The notes beneath the pieces are model-generated. The model did no database searches. It saw nothing but the letters and a program-made list of their open reading frames with translations, and was not told the origin of the DNA. This document shows positions 9,132 through 17,841 of a stretch of DNA of 64,000 nucleotides, one piece after another (position 1 is the stretch's first letter; each line of letters begins with the position of its first letter). The translations under genes and the position numbers were made by a program. This stretch comes from Delftia tsuruhatensis. GTDB lineage: Bacteria > Pseudomonadota > Gammaproteobacteria > Burkholderiales > Burkholderiaceae_C. The stretch spans positions 5,480,001 to 5,544,000 of the forward strand of contig NZ_LR813084.1 in assembly GCF_903815225.1 (NCBI RefSeq). The letters are read 5' to 3'.

Positions 9132-11357
9132 ATGCACACATTCCAACAAATCCTCCCCCCCGCGAACCTCACCCAGCTGGCCCTTGCCGCGGCCCTGAGC
9201 CTCGCGGGCACCTCGGCCCTTGCCCAGGCCAACACCACCCTGGGCACCGTGAACGTGACGTCCTCAACCGACGCTCCGGTCAAGACGGACAACGCCTCCT
9301 CGGCCAAGTTCACCGCACCGCTGGTGGACACCCCCAAGACGGTGCAGGTCATCAACGAGGAAATCATCAAGCAGACCGGCGCCACCAGCCTGCAGGACGC
9401 GCTGCGCTCCACACCCGGCATCACCTTCGGCAATGGCGAAGGCGGCAACCCCTCGGGCGACCAGCCCTTCATCCGCGGCATGGACGCCCAGGCCAGCACC
9501 TTCGTGGACGGCATGCGCGACATCGCGGCCGGCACGCGCGAGGTGTTCAACCTGGAAGCCGTGGAAGTCATCAAGGGCGCGGACTCGGCCTACGCAGGCC
9601 GTGGCGGTGCCGGCGGCTCCATCAACCTGGTGACCAAGAAGGCCAGGAACGAGAACTTCATCACGGGTGACGTGGGCCTGGGCACCGACAGCTACAAGCG
9701 TGCCACCATCGACGCCAACCGCGTACTCGGCGAAGGCGTGGGCCTGCGCCTGAACGCCATGGTGCACGATGCCGACGTTCCCGGCCGCAACGGTCCCGAG
9801 AACAAGCGCTGGGGCATCGCCCCCACCGTGACCTTCGGCATGGGCACGCCCACCGAGGTCTCGCTGTCCTGGCAGCACCTGCAGACCGACAACATCCCCG
9901 ATGGCGGCGTGCCCTACCTGTACGGCAACACGGCCGCGGCCGGCCTGCCCGGCGGCAGCGTGGTCCGGCCCACCTACGGCGGCAACCGCGACAACTGGTA
10001 CGGCCTGACCAGCCGCGACTACGAAAAGGAAAAGAGCGACCTGTTCACGGCCACCGTCGAGCACAGGTTCACCGACACCCAGAAGTTCCGCAACAGCCTG
10101 CGCTACAGCAAGACCGAGCAGGACTACCTGTGGACCCAGCCCGACGACAGCAAGGGCAACGTGGTCAACGGCTACGTGTTCCGCCGCGGCAATGCACGCG
10201 TGGCCGACATCAAGACGCTGCAGAACCTCTCGGAGTTCACGGGCAAGGCCCAGACCGGCGGCGTGGGCCACAGCTACGCCTTCGGCCTGGAGCTGTCCAA
10301 GGAAAAGGCCGAATCCCGCACGGCGGCGGTGCAGACCACCAACACCACCTGCACGGCCGCCAGCCTGTGGTGCGCCTCGCTGAACAACCCGGACAGCAGC
10401 CCGCTGTGGAACCTGCCCGTGACCCTGGGCTCCCCCAGCCACAACCAGATCGACACCGTCGCCCTGTACGGCTTCGACACGCTGAAGTTCAACGACCAGT
10501 GGCTGCTCAATGCCGGTCTGCGCATGGACCACTACAAGCTCAGCTCTTCCGGCCCCGCCGGCCGCAACACGCCGGCCTATGACCTGAGCCGCTCGGACAC
10601 CTTGTTCAACTACCAGCTGGGCCTGGTCTACAAGCCGGCCACCAACGGCAGCATCTACGCCAGCATCGGCACCTCCTCGCGCCCCGGCGGCTCCATGCTG
10701 GGCAATGGCAACGAGGACCTGGGCATCTCCACCGACCAGCTGGCCAATCTGGCGCCCGAGAAGACCCGCTCGCTGGAACTGGGCACCAAGTGGGATCTGA
10801 TGGAAAAGCGCCTGGCGCTGACCGCCGCGCTATTCCGCAACGATGTGACCAACGCGCGCATCACCGAGAACGGCGTCACCTACATGGGTGGCAACAAGGT
10901 GGTCAACGGCGTGGAGCTGGGCTTCTCGGGCAGCGTGCTGCCCGGCCTGAGCGTCTTCGGCGGCTACACCTACATGGACAGCGAGCAGAAGAACGCGGGT
11001 GCGGGCAACGTGGCCAATGGCCTGCCGTTTCCCAACACGCCCAAGCACAGCTTCAGCCTGTGGACCAGCTACAAGCCCATGGCCAGGCTCACCATCGGCC
11101 TGGGCATCTACGCCCAGAGCAGCGTGAACCAGGGCTATATCCGCTCCACGGTGGATGGCGGCATCGTCACCAAGGGCGCCAATGGCTATGCGCGCTATGA
11201 CGCCATGGTGGCCTACCAGATCGACCGCAACCTGACTCTGCAGCTGAACCTGTACAACCTGGGCGACAAGGTCTACTACAGCGGCGTGCGTTCGCCCCAC
11301 TACGCGACCATGGCGGCAGGCCGCTCGGCCGTGGCCTCGCTCAAGTGGACGTACTGA
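9132..11357 (+). CDS. TonB-dependent catecholate siderophore receptor (Fiu-like)
   Basis: A 741-residue outer-membrane receptor that imports ferric siderophores with energy from TonB. It has a signal peptide ending ALAQA (about residue 33), a plug domain with DTPKTVQVINEEIIKQTGA, SLQDALRSTPGI and EVIKGADSAYAGRGGAGGSIN, and a beta-barrel ending in the aromatic YLKWTY-type motif (ASLKWTY) needed for BAM insertion. The next gene encodes PiuC, the partner found beside Fiu/PiuA receptors, so catecholate-type siderophores are the likely substrates. ATG at 9132 begins the signal peptide; an in-frame GTG at 9090 is less likely. Iron repression is expected. Confidence 0.9.
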   Translation: MHTFQQILPPANLTQLALAAALSLAGTSALAQANTTLGTVNVTSSTDAPVKTDNASSAKFTAPLVDTPKTVQVINEEIIKQTGATSLQDALRSTPGITFGNGEGGNPSGDQPFIRGMDAQASTFVDGMRDIAAGTREVFNLEAVEVIKGADSAYAGRGGAGGSINLVTKKARNENFITGDVGLGTDSYKRATIDANRVLGEGVGLRLNAMVHDADVPGRNGPENKRWGIAPTVTFGMGTPTEVSLSWQHLQTDNIPDGGVPYLYGNTAAAGLPGGSVVRPTYGGNRDNWYGLTSRDYEKEKSDLFTATVEHRFTDTQKFRNSLRYSKTEQDYLWTQPDDSKGNVVNGYVFRRGNARVADIKTLQNLSEFTGKAQTGGVGHSYAFGLELSKEKAESRTAAVQTTNTTCTAASLWCASLNNPDSSPLWNLPVTLGSPSHNQIDTVALYGFDTLKFNDQWLLNAGLRMDHYKLSSSGPAGRNTPAYDLSRSDTLFNYQLGLVYKPATNGSIYASIGTSSRPGGSMLGNGNEDLGISTDQLANLAPEKTRSLELGTKWDLMEKRLALTAALFRNDVTNARITENGVTYMGGNKVVNGVELGFSGSVLPGLSVFGGYTYMDSEQKNAGAGNVANGLPFPNTPKHSFSLWTSYKPMARLTIGLGIYAQSSVNQGYIRSTVDGGIVTKGANGYARYDAMVAYQIDRNLTLQLNLYNLGDKVYYSGVRSPHYATMAAGRSAVASLKWTY

Positions 11358-11412
11358 TCTGCCGATCGCCCCAGGCGAACGCGCAGCGGCTTGACGCTGC
11401 GCAGATCACCGC

Positions 11413-11450
11413 AAAGCCCCGCAGGCCATCGCCGCCTGCGGGGCTTTTTT
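11413..11450 (+). terminator. Strong hairpin terminator between the receptor and piuC
   Basis: A 14-base arm AAAGCCCCGCAGGC pairs perfectly with GCCTGCGGGGCTTT around a seven-base loop, ending in six T. It lies 55 bp after the receptor stop and only 40 bp before piuC, so piuC is either read through at a low level or has its own promoter. Confidence 0.88.
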
Positions 11451-11490
11451 GCGGGACACTCATTGATTCCGCCCCTGAGGACCGCCTGCC

Positions 11491-12171
11491 ATGATGCTCC
11501 GCATACCCGCCCTGCTCAGCCCCGACGAAGTACGCCAGTGCCGCCAGGCACTGGAGCAGGCCGCATGGCAGGACGGCCGCGCCACGGCAGGCCACCTCGC
11601 GGCCCAGGTCAAGGCCAACCTGCAGCTGCCGCTGGACAGCCCGGCGGGCCAGGCCATCGGCGACCTCATCCTGGACAAGCTGGGCGCCAGCCCGCTGTTC
11701 ATGTCGGCGGCGCTGCCGTTGAAGGTGCTGCCACCGCGCTTCAACCGCTACGAGGGCGGCGGCACCTACGGCAACCACATCGACAACGCCATCTTCACCA
11801 TCCCCGGCACGGCCATCAAGGTGCGCAGCGACGTGTCCACCACGGTGTTCTTCAGCGAGCCTGACGAATACGAGGGCGGCGAGCTGGTCGTGGAGGACAG
11901 CTTCGGTCACCAGAGCGTGAAACTGGCCGCGGGCGACGCCATCGTCTACCCGGGCACCAGCCTGCACCGCGTCAACCCGGTCACGCGCGGCACGCGCTAT
12001 GCCAGTTTCTTCTGGACCCACAGCCTCGTGGCCTCGGACGAAAAGCGCCGCCTGCTTTTCGACCTGGACCAGCAGATCCAGCAGCTGACGGTGCGCCACC
12101 CGGGCGACCCCAGCCTCTCGGCGCTGTCGGGCACCTACCACAACCTGTTGAGGATGTGGTCGCAGGCCTAG
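11491..12171 (+). CDS. piuC: PiuC-type PKHD hydroxylase (Fe(II)/2-oxoglutarate oxygenase)
   Basis: A 226-residue cytoplasmic oxygenase of the PKHD/YbiX family, genetically tied to catecholate siderophore receptors; the substrate is not known for the family. The iron-binding facial triad is His96 and Asp98 ([10 protein letters not shown]) with His159 (TSLHRVNPV). Arg169 (TRYASFFW) is the expected 2-oxoglutarate ligand. The length is normal. The pairing receptor-piuC mirrors fiu-ybiX of enterobacteria. Confidence 0.92.
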   Translation: MMLRIPALLSPDEVRQCRQALEQAAWQDGRATAGHLAAQVKANLQLPLDSPAGQAIGDLILDKLGASPLFMSAALPLKVLPPRFNRYEGGGTYGNHIDNAIFTIPGTAIKVRSDVSTTVFFSEPDEYEGGELVVEDSFGHQSVKLAAGDAIVYPGTSLHRVNPVTRGTRYASFFWTHSLVASDEKRRLLFDLDQQIQQLTVRHPGDPSLSALSGTYHNLLRMWSQA

Positions 12172-12229
12172 AACTGCAGCATGTATTGTGCGAGCGCACG
12201 CGGCAGGCGGAGCAGGGGCTCACGAGGCG

Positions 12230-13684
12230 TCAGAAGCTCTCATGTGCACCGAGGTAGCGCCACTGTCCTGCAGGCAGGTTGCCCAGCGTCACGCGGCCGA
12301 TGCGGATGCGCTTGAGGCCCACGACGCGCAGGCCCACCAGCTCGCACATGCGGCGGATCTGGCGCTTCTTGCCTTCGGTGAGCACGAAGCGCAGTTGCTC
12401 GGGGTTCTGCCAGTCCACCTGGGCGGGCTTGAGTGCCTCGCCATCCAGCGACAGGCCGTGGCGCAGGCGCTCCAGCTGCTCGGCCGGGAACACGGACTGC
12501 ACGTCGATGTCGCGGTCGCCATAGGTCACGCGCACCAGGTACTCCTTGTCCACCTCGGAGTCCTCGCCGATGATCTGGCGCGCCACGCGGCCGTCCTGGG
12601 TCAGGACCAGCAGGCCCACGGAGTCGATGTCCAGCCGGCCGCAGGGCGCCAGGCCCTTGAGCTGCGCGAAGTTGAAGCGCGTGCGGCTGCTGTCCTGGTT
12701 CCAGTGGTTCTGTGGCGTGACCAGGGTCACGGCAGGCTCATGGCCATCCTCGGCCTGGCCGCTGACGTAGCCCATGGGCTTGTGGATCAGGATCGTGACC
12801 TGCTGGTCCTGCCGCTCGCGTGCCTCGCGCTCCACCGTGATGCGGTCGGAAGCCACGACGTTCTGGCCCATGACGGCAACTTCGCCATTGACACGCACCC
12901 AGCCCTTTTCCACCCATTCGTCGGCCTCGCGGCGCGAGCACAGACCCATGTCGGCCAGGCGCTTGTTGATGCGCACGGCACCGGGCACCTGCGCCTGCAC
13001 GGGCGCGGGGGCACGCTTGACGGGGATCTCTCGGCTGCCGCCATCGGCAGGACGATAGGTGCGGATGCCGCTGAGCGGGCGGTAGGCAGGTTCGGCCGGC
13101 ACATCACGGCGCGGGCCACGGGCATCGTCGCGGCGGGGCCCGCGGACATCGTCACGGGGACGGTCCCGGAAGCCGCCTTCGCGCGGACCATCACGGAATC
13201 CTTCGCGTGGCCGCTCGTCGCGCTGGCCATGGGGCCGATCGCGGCGCTCGTCCTGGCGCGGTGGACGCGGGGGGCGTGCCTCACGGGTGTCGCGCTGCTC
13301 GCGCGGGCCACGGCCTTCGCCGCCGCCGGATTCGCGCCAGTCACCACGAGGCTGGGAGCGTTCCAGGTCCTCTGCACGGCCGAAGCCGCCCGTGCGGGGA
13401 CGCTGGTCCCGTGCGCTGGCGCGGGGGGCGGCATCGCGCCGGTCGGAGCGCTCGTAGCGCTCATTGCGCCCGCCGCGTTCGTTGCGGTCGCCACGTTCAT
13501 TGCGGTCGCCGCGCGCACCGCGTGCGCCTGCGGACTTGCCCGCGCCACCGGAGGAGGGGCGGCGGGAATCGCCGGCAGGCTCGGCCTGGGGCTTGGCGGG
13601 ACGGCGCAGCACAGGGCGCGCCGAGGGCGCTGCCGCCTCGTCGGTGCCGGGCCGGGGCGGTTTGGAAGAAGTAGGGGATGACAT
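12230..13684 (-). CDS. RsuA/RluB/RluF-family rRNA pseudouridine synthase with long Arg-rich N-terminus
   Basis: A 484-residue protein. Residues about 236-285 form an S4 RNA-binding domain (RINKRLADMGLCSRREADEW) and 295-475 the synthase domain, with catalytic Asp352 in CGRLDIDSVGLLVL and the conserved KKRQIRRM motif. It converts a uridine of ribosomal RNA to pseudouridine; which uridine is unclear. The first 230 residues are disordered and extremely rich in Arg, Asp, Gly and Glu, with tandem GDRNER units near 58-76, and probably bind RNA nonspecifically. ATG at 13684 is preferred because translation further upstream gives random-looking sequence. Confidence 0.88.
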   Translation of the reverse strand: MSSPTSSKPPRPGTDEAAAPSARPVLRRPAKPQAEPAGDSRRPSSGGAGKSAGARGARGDRNERGDRNERGGRNERYERSDRRDAAPRASARDQRPRTGGFGRAEDLERSQPRGDWRESGGGEGRGPREQRDTREARPPRPPRQDERRDRPHGQRDERPREGFRDGPREGGFRDRPRDDVRGPRRDDARGPRRDVPAEPAYRPLSGIRTYRPADGGSREIPVKRAPAPVQAQVPGAVRINKRLADMGLCSRREADEWVEKGWVRVNGEVAVMGQNVVASDRITVEREARERQDQQVTILIHKPMGYVSGQAEDGHEPAVTLVTPQNHWNQDSSRTRFNFAQLKGLAPCGRLDIDSVGLLVLTQDGRVARQIIGEDSEVDKEYLVRVTYGDRDIDVQSVFPAEQLERLRHGLSLDGEALKPAQVDWQNPEQLRFVLTEGKKRQIRRMCELVGLRVVGLKRIRIGRVTLGNLPAGQWRYLGAHESF

Positions 13685-14219
13685 CAGGCCGCCATTGTCG
13701 CGCGCCACGGCCCGCCACGGCGGCGCCCTGCGACCAATACGGGCATTGCGCTCGGCTATCGGGCCGGCCTCGCCGTGCCCGGCCCGGGACGCAGCCGCCG
13801 GCACCGCACCTGGGCACCTGCAGCCCACGGCCGGCACGGCGCACATGCCCGACGATATGGGAAGCCATCGACCTTCAACGGCATGCGTTGTATCCGCCCC
13901 GATATGCCATCGCACCGGTTTTCAAAAGACCAGCAAGAACCGATGAGTAAAGAAACTTCGCAAACCGGCCAGAATTCCGAATGAAGGCATGCGAAACATA
14001 TCGTTCCTTATGTAATAAATAGTTTTCCACCCCGCTGCACACCATTCCCATCCACGGCAATGCGGATCATTCGATTCGCAATGGAATGCCTGTCGCGCCA
14101 TAGAATGGCGCGCGCCAGGAAGCCAAGAGCCTTCTTCGATACGGCGACCTGTGCGCATTGCCCGTTGCGGCCTCCGGGCCTTCATGCCCATACTCCAGCC
14201 TCATTCAGCAAGGAAAACC
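13685..14219. other. 535-bp gap with an AT-richer core
   Basis: Divergent promoter space between the pseudouridine synthase and a membrane protein. Bases 13920-14060 are clearly lower in GC than the surroundings. A perfect inverted repeat GCGCCAT-AGA-ATGGCGC lies at 14095-14111, about 110 bp before the next gene, and could be an operator. A 13-codon frame at 13943-13984 (MSKETSQTGQNSE) has a native-like composition but no ribosome site, so I do not call it. I see no RNA gene. Confidence 0.5.
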
Positions 14220-14759
14220 ATGAGCGATACACCCCATCTATCGAACTCTCCGCCATTGAAAGAACAATTCAAGGCACTTCTTATCACCAAGATGGACCTG
14301 ACCGGAATCCAGTGGTCCGATATGGAAACCGCCATCGGGGAGAATGCGGAAAAATACCGCCCGCTCTGGGAGCGCATGGTCAATGGCAAAAAAGGTTTCT
14401 TTGCCGGGCTCAGTCCCTGCTGGACGGCCATTCCTTTCATGGGTGTGTCCTGGGCGATTGCGCGCCGGGTCTACGCCTATGCCGTGGTCGCCTTCGTCAC
14501 GCTTGTGATCATCAATCTGCTGATGCCCGGCACGGCCGGCGCCGGCCGCGTGCTGGGCATCGCCGTGGCCATTTCGTTCACCGTCAAGCGCACCTATCTG
14601 CAATGGCTGGTCACACGCATACAGCAGATCAACCAGATGGGGCTGACGGGGGGCGCGCGCGAAGACGCACTGCGCCAGATCGGCGGCCTGGACCAGAAGA
14701 ACGGCTGGATCGCCTTCGGCGTGCTGCTGGCCATCGGCCTCGTGCTGGCGATCTTCTGA
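14220..14759 (+). CDS. Hypothetical membrane protein with cytoplasmic N-terminal domain
   Basis: A 179-residue protein I cannot place with certainty. Residues 1-65 are hydrophilic (LKEQFKALLITKMDLTGIQW...). Residues about 68-130 hold two or three hydrophobic segments beginning FFAGLSPCWTAIPFMGVSWA, with an intervening basic RRVY. A final hydrophobic helix (162-179) ends at the C-terminus IF. The Trp/Pro-containing first segment followed by RR recalls the DUF2628-type membrane proteins, a tentative resemblance. ATG at 14220 follows AAGGAAAA. Codon use at the 5' end is less GC-biased than in the neighbours. Confidence 0.6.
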   Translation: MSDTPHLSNSPPLKEQFKALLITKMDLTGIQWSDMETAIGENAEKYRPLWERMVNGKKGFFAGLSPCWTAIPFMGVSWAIARRVYAYAVVAFVTLVIINLLMPGTAGAGRVLGIAVAISFTVKRTYLQWLVTRIQQINQMGLTGGAREDALRQIGGLDQKNGWIAFGVLLAIGLVLAIF

Positions 14760-14786
14760 ATCCGGAGCCTGCTGCCCGCCCGCCGC

Positions 14787-15611
14787 TCAGCGGTCCGCGG
14801 GCAGCCGGTCGCACAGGGCCACCAGCTGCGCGAGCTGGGGGCCCACGTCCCGGACCAGTGCGCGGCCCGGCATGCGCAGGCCGGGCACGGCGCAGTTGAA
14901 CAGCAGCCGGCGCGTGCCATAGCGGATGCGCGAGGCCGCGCCCACGGCACAGACACCCAGGCCGGAATCCCCCATGTTCACCGCGAAGCCCCTGTCCTGA
15001 TATCGGGCAATGCTCTCCCTGGCGTTGTCCAGGCAGCGCGCATATTCATCGGGCCGCTGGTGCTGCACGCGCTGCAGGAAGTGCTGCTGCTCGCCGACCC
15101 CGAGCTGTGCCAGGCCCGCCCGGCCCATGGCGGTCTCCAGCACGCCGCGCACCGCCCCCACGCCCGGGCGCTTGAGCGTGCCGCCCTCCCAGGCGCAGGT
15201 CTCCAGGTAGACCACGTCCAGATCCATGGCAACGCCCACCGACACGGCCCCCTTCACACGATCGGCAAGGGCCTGCATGGGCAGGCGCAGCTGGGCCAGT
15301 TGCGGGGTGTTGATCACATACGGGTAGCCCAGGGCCACGGCGGCCGGGCCGACGAAGTAGCGGTCCAGCCGCTCGTCATGGTCCAGGTAGCCCATGGTCT
15401 GCAGGCTGCGGCACAGGCGCGATACCGTGGGCCGTGGCAGGCCCAGGCGCCGGGCCAGCTCGCTGTTGGCATGCGGACGCGGGTCGCTGACGAAGCACTG
15501 CAGGATCATCAGCCCCTTGGCCAGCGTGCCCGCGAAATACGGGTCCTGCTCACGGATGCGGCAGACATCCTGCGAGTCCCTGGGCTGATGGGCGATCGGT
15601 GCTTGGGTCAC
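14787..15611 (-). CDS. IclR-family transcriptional regulator
   Basis: A 274-residue regulator. Residues about 25-90 form the winged helix (LAKGLMILQCF, NSELARRLGLPRPTVSRLCRSL, GYLDHDERLDRYFVG) and the rest the IclR effector domain (AVSVGVAMDLDVVYLE, ARYQDRGFAVNMGDSGLGVCAVG). The start is taken as GTG at 15611: later ATGs would delete the helix-turn-helix. It diverges from an acyl-CoA dehydrogenase/CoA-transferase operon across 99 bp containing a strong palindrome, so it most likely senses the acid or CoA ester handled by that operon and also controls itself. Confidence 0.9.
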   Translation of the reverse strand: MTQAPIAHQPRDSQDVCRIREQDPYFAGTLAKGLMILQCFVSDPRPHANSELARRLGLPRPTVSRLCRSLQTMGYLDHDERLDRYFVGPAAVALGYPYVINTPQLAQLRLPMQALADRVKGAVSVGVAMDLDVVYLETCAWEGGTLKRPGVGAVRGVLETAMGRAGLAQLGVGEQQHFLQRVQHQRPDEYARCLDNARESIARYQDRGFAVNMGDSGLGVCAVGAASRIRYGTRRLLFNCAVPGLRMPGRALVRDVGPQLAQLVALCDRLPADR

Positions 15612-15640
15612 GCAGCGATTGTGCGGAAGCCGGGCGCCAT

Positions 15641-15679
15641 GCCGCAACTGCGTTTCAATAATTGAAACGGCAGTGCGGC
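15641..15679. promoter_or_regulatory. IclR operator: nested palindrome in the divergent promoter
   Basis: The core GTTTCAAT-A-ATTGAAAC (15652-15668) is a perfect 8-1-8 inverted repeat. It is flanked by GCCGCAACTGC and GCAGTGCGGC, which are themselves nearly complementary, extending the symmetry to 39 bases. It sits between the divergent IclR gene and its presumed target operon. IclR proteins bind palindromes of this kind. Confidence 0.65.
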
Positions 15680-15710
15680 CTCCGCCGCCGCGCTTCCTAC
15701 AGTGCGGCCC

Positions 15711-16862
15711 ATGATCCAAGACGACGCCCGCCTGCAGGCCCTGATTGCAGACATCCGCCATTTCGTCCGCCACCGCTGGCATCCGCTGGAAGAGCAGGTC
15801 GAGCGCGACGACGACATTCCGCCCGCCGTGGTCCAGGAGCTGCGTGACAAGGGCTACTTCGGCTGGAGCATTCCCCGGGCCTACGGCGGCCTGGGCCTGA
15901 GTACCGAGGAACTGGTGCTGTGCGCCTTCGAGCTGTCCCAGGCCTCGGTGGCGCTGCGCGCCCGCGTGGGCACCAACACCGGCATAGGCTCGGAGGCCCT
16001 GGTCGCCGATGGCACCGAGACGCAAAAGCAGCGCTGGCTGCCGCGCATGGCGCGCGGCGAGCTCACGGGCTGCCTGGCGCTGACCGAGCCCGACGCGGGC
16101 TCCGAAGCCAGCAACATCCAGACCACGGCACGCCGCGAGGGCGACCACTACGTGCTGGACGGCACGAAGCGCTTCATCACCAACGCACCGCTGGCCGATG
16201 TCTTCACCGTCATCGCCCGCACGCAGCAGGGCAGCACGGGCAGCGAAGGACTCACGGCCTTCTTCGTGGAGCGTTCGCCGGGTCTGTCCACCGGCCAGCC
16301 CTACCGCAAGATGGGCCAGGCCGGCTCGCCCGTCTCCGACGTGCATTTCGACGGCTGCCGCGTGCCGGCCGACCAGATCATCGGCGGGCGCGAGGGCCAG
16401 GGCTTCAAGACCGTGATGAAGGTGCTCAACAAGCAGCGCCTGCACCTGGCCGCGCTGTGCACGGGCCCGGCCATGCGCATGCTGGAGCTGGCGCTGGCGC
16501 ATGTGAGCGAGCGCCGCCAGTTCGGCCAGCCGGTGGCGAACTTCCAGCTGGTGCAGGCCCTGCTGGCGGACTGCCGCACCGAGATCTTCGCCGCCCAGTC
16601 CATGATCCTGGAGGCCGCGCGCGCCCGCGACCGCGGCGAGGACGTGGCACTGTCCGCCTCCATGTGCAAGTACTTCGCCTCCGAGATGTGCGGCCGCGTG
16701 GCCGACCGCGCCGTGCAGATGTTCGGCGGCGCCGGCTATGTGGCCGACTTCAGCCCCATCGAGCGCCACTACCGCGATGTGCGCGTGTTCCGCCTCTACG
16801 AGGGCACCAGCCAGATCCACCAGCTCAACATCGCCAGGCACATGCTGCGCGAGCGCGGCTGA
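15711..16862 (+). CDS. Acyl-CoA dehydrogenase
   Basis: A 383-residue FAD enzyme that introduces a C2-C3 double bond into an acyl-CoA and passes electrons to ETF. The family signatures are in order: CLALTEPDAGSEAS (about 120), the FAD/substrate region KRFITNAPLADVF, RRQFGQPVANFQ and MFGGAGYVADFSPIERHYRDVR. The catalytic-base region is RLYEGTSQIHQLNIAR, whose Glu aligns with the base of medium-chain enzymes. ATG at 15711 is used; a GTG three codons earlier is in frame. It is first in an operon with a Bug binding protein and a CoA-transferase, suggesting uptake, CoA activation and oxidation of one organic acid. Confidence 0.93.
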   Translation: MIQDDARLQALIADIRHFVRHRWHPLEEQVERDDDIPPAVVQELRDKGYFGWSIPRAYGGLGLSTEELVLCAFELSQASVALRARVGTNTGIGSEALVADGTETQKQRWLPRMARGELTGCLALTEPDAGSEASNIQTTARREGDHYVLDGTKRFITNAPLADVFTVIARTQQGSTGSEGLTAFFVERSPGLSTGQPYRKMGQAGSPVSDVHFDGCRVPADQIIGGREGQGFKTVMKVLNKQRLHLAALCTGPAMRMLELALAHVSERRQFGQPVANFQLVQALLADCRTEIFAAQSMILEAARARDRGEDVALSASMCKYFASEMCGRVADRAVQMFGGAGYVADFSPIERHYRDVRVFRLYEGTSQIHQLNIARHMLRERG

Positions 16863-16875
16863 CACCGGAGACGCC

Positions 16876-17841
16876 ATGAAAACCGCCCCCAGAACCTCCC
16901 TGGCAGGCATGGGCCTGCTCATGCTGTGCGCCTGCGCGCATGCCGCCTTTCCCGAGCGGCCCGTGCGCGTGATCGTGCCCTTCCCGGCCGGGGGCAGCAC
17001 CGACCTCGTGGCCCGCGCCCTGTCGGTCGAACTGGGCCAGGCCCTGGGCCAGCCCGTGGTGGTGGAGAACAGGCCCGGCGCCGGCAGCCTGGTCGGCTCC
17101 GAGCTGGTCGCGCGCGCCGCCCCTGACGGCTACACCCTGCTGATGGCGGGCCTGAGCAATGTCTTCCTACCCCATGTGCACGCCCACCTCAAGTGGAACC
17201 CGCTGACCGACTACGAGTACATCGGCCTGGTGGCGGACCTGCCCAACGTCATCGCCGTCAACGCCAAGGCCCCCTACCGCACGCTGGCCGAACTGGTGGC
17301 CGCCGACAAGGCCCAGCCCGGCACGCTGTCCTTCGGCTCGGCGGGCACGGCCACGCCCTCGCACCTGGTCTGCGAGATGGTCAACCACCGGCTCGGCACG
17401 AAGATGCAGCACCTGCCCTACAAGGGCAACGCCCCGGCCGTCAACGACCTCATGGCCGGCCACATCCCCGTGATGTGCAACAACCTGGGCGGCACCCTGC
17501 CCTACATGCAGGGCGGGCAGATCCGGATCCTGGCGCAGACCGGCAAGAGCCGCTCTGCGGCCGCGCCCGACATTCCCACCTTTGCCGAACTGGGCGTGAC
17601 CGGCCTCGATACCGGCCTGTGGGTGGGCCTGGCCGCGCCCAAAGGCACGCCGCAGCAGATCGTGGCCACGCTCAACCAGGCGCTGGCCAAGGCCATGGCC
17701 CTGCCCGAGACACGCGCCAAGCTGGTGCGCCTGGGTGCCACGCCGCTGCCCACGCAGACGGCGGATTTCCACCGGCGCGTGGCCGAAGACCGCCGCGCCT
17801 GGGAGCCCGTGATGAAGAACGTGGACCTGAAAGGCCAGTGA
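16876..17841 (+). CDS. Bug-family periplasmic solute-binding protein
   Basis: A 321-residue protein with a signal peptide ending AHAAF and the Bug/TctC fold. Hallmarks are PERPVRVIVPFPAGGSTDLVAR, VVVENRPGAGSLVGSELVARA, PDGYTLLMAG, LPYKGNAPAVNDLMAGHIPVM and GLWVGLAAPKGTPQQIV. Bug proteins capture carboxylates, often for tripartite carriers. No TctA/TctB membrane genes are nearby, as is common for Bug genes in this bacterial group. ATG at 16876 follows GGAG. Its stop overlaps the next start (TGATG), so translation is coupled to the CoA-transferase. Confidence 0.92.
   Translation: MKTAPRTSLAGMGLLMLCACAHAAFPERPVRVIVPFPAGGSTDLVARALSVELGQALGQPVVVENRPGAGSLVGSELVARAAPDGYTLLMAGLSNVFLPHVHAHLKWNPLTDYEYIGLVADLPNVIAVNAKAPYRTLAELVAADKAQPGTLSFGSAGTATPSHLVCEMVNHRLGTKMQHLPYKGNAPAVNDLMAGHIPVMCNNLGGTLPYMQGGQIRILAQTGKSRSAAAPDIPTFAELGVTGLDTGLWVGLAAPKGTPQQIVATLNQALAKAMALPETRAKLVRLGATPLPTQTADFHRRVAEDRRAWEPVMKNVDLKGQ

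Noticed and set aside
13943-13984. A 13-codon frame (MSKETSQTGQNSE) in an AT-rich gap.
   Set aside because: Too short and without a ribosome site; nothing to support translation.
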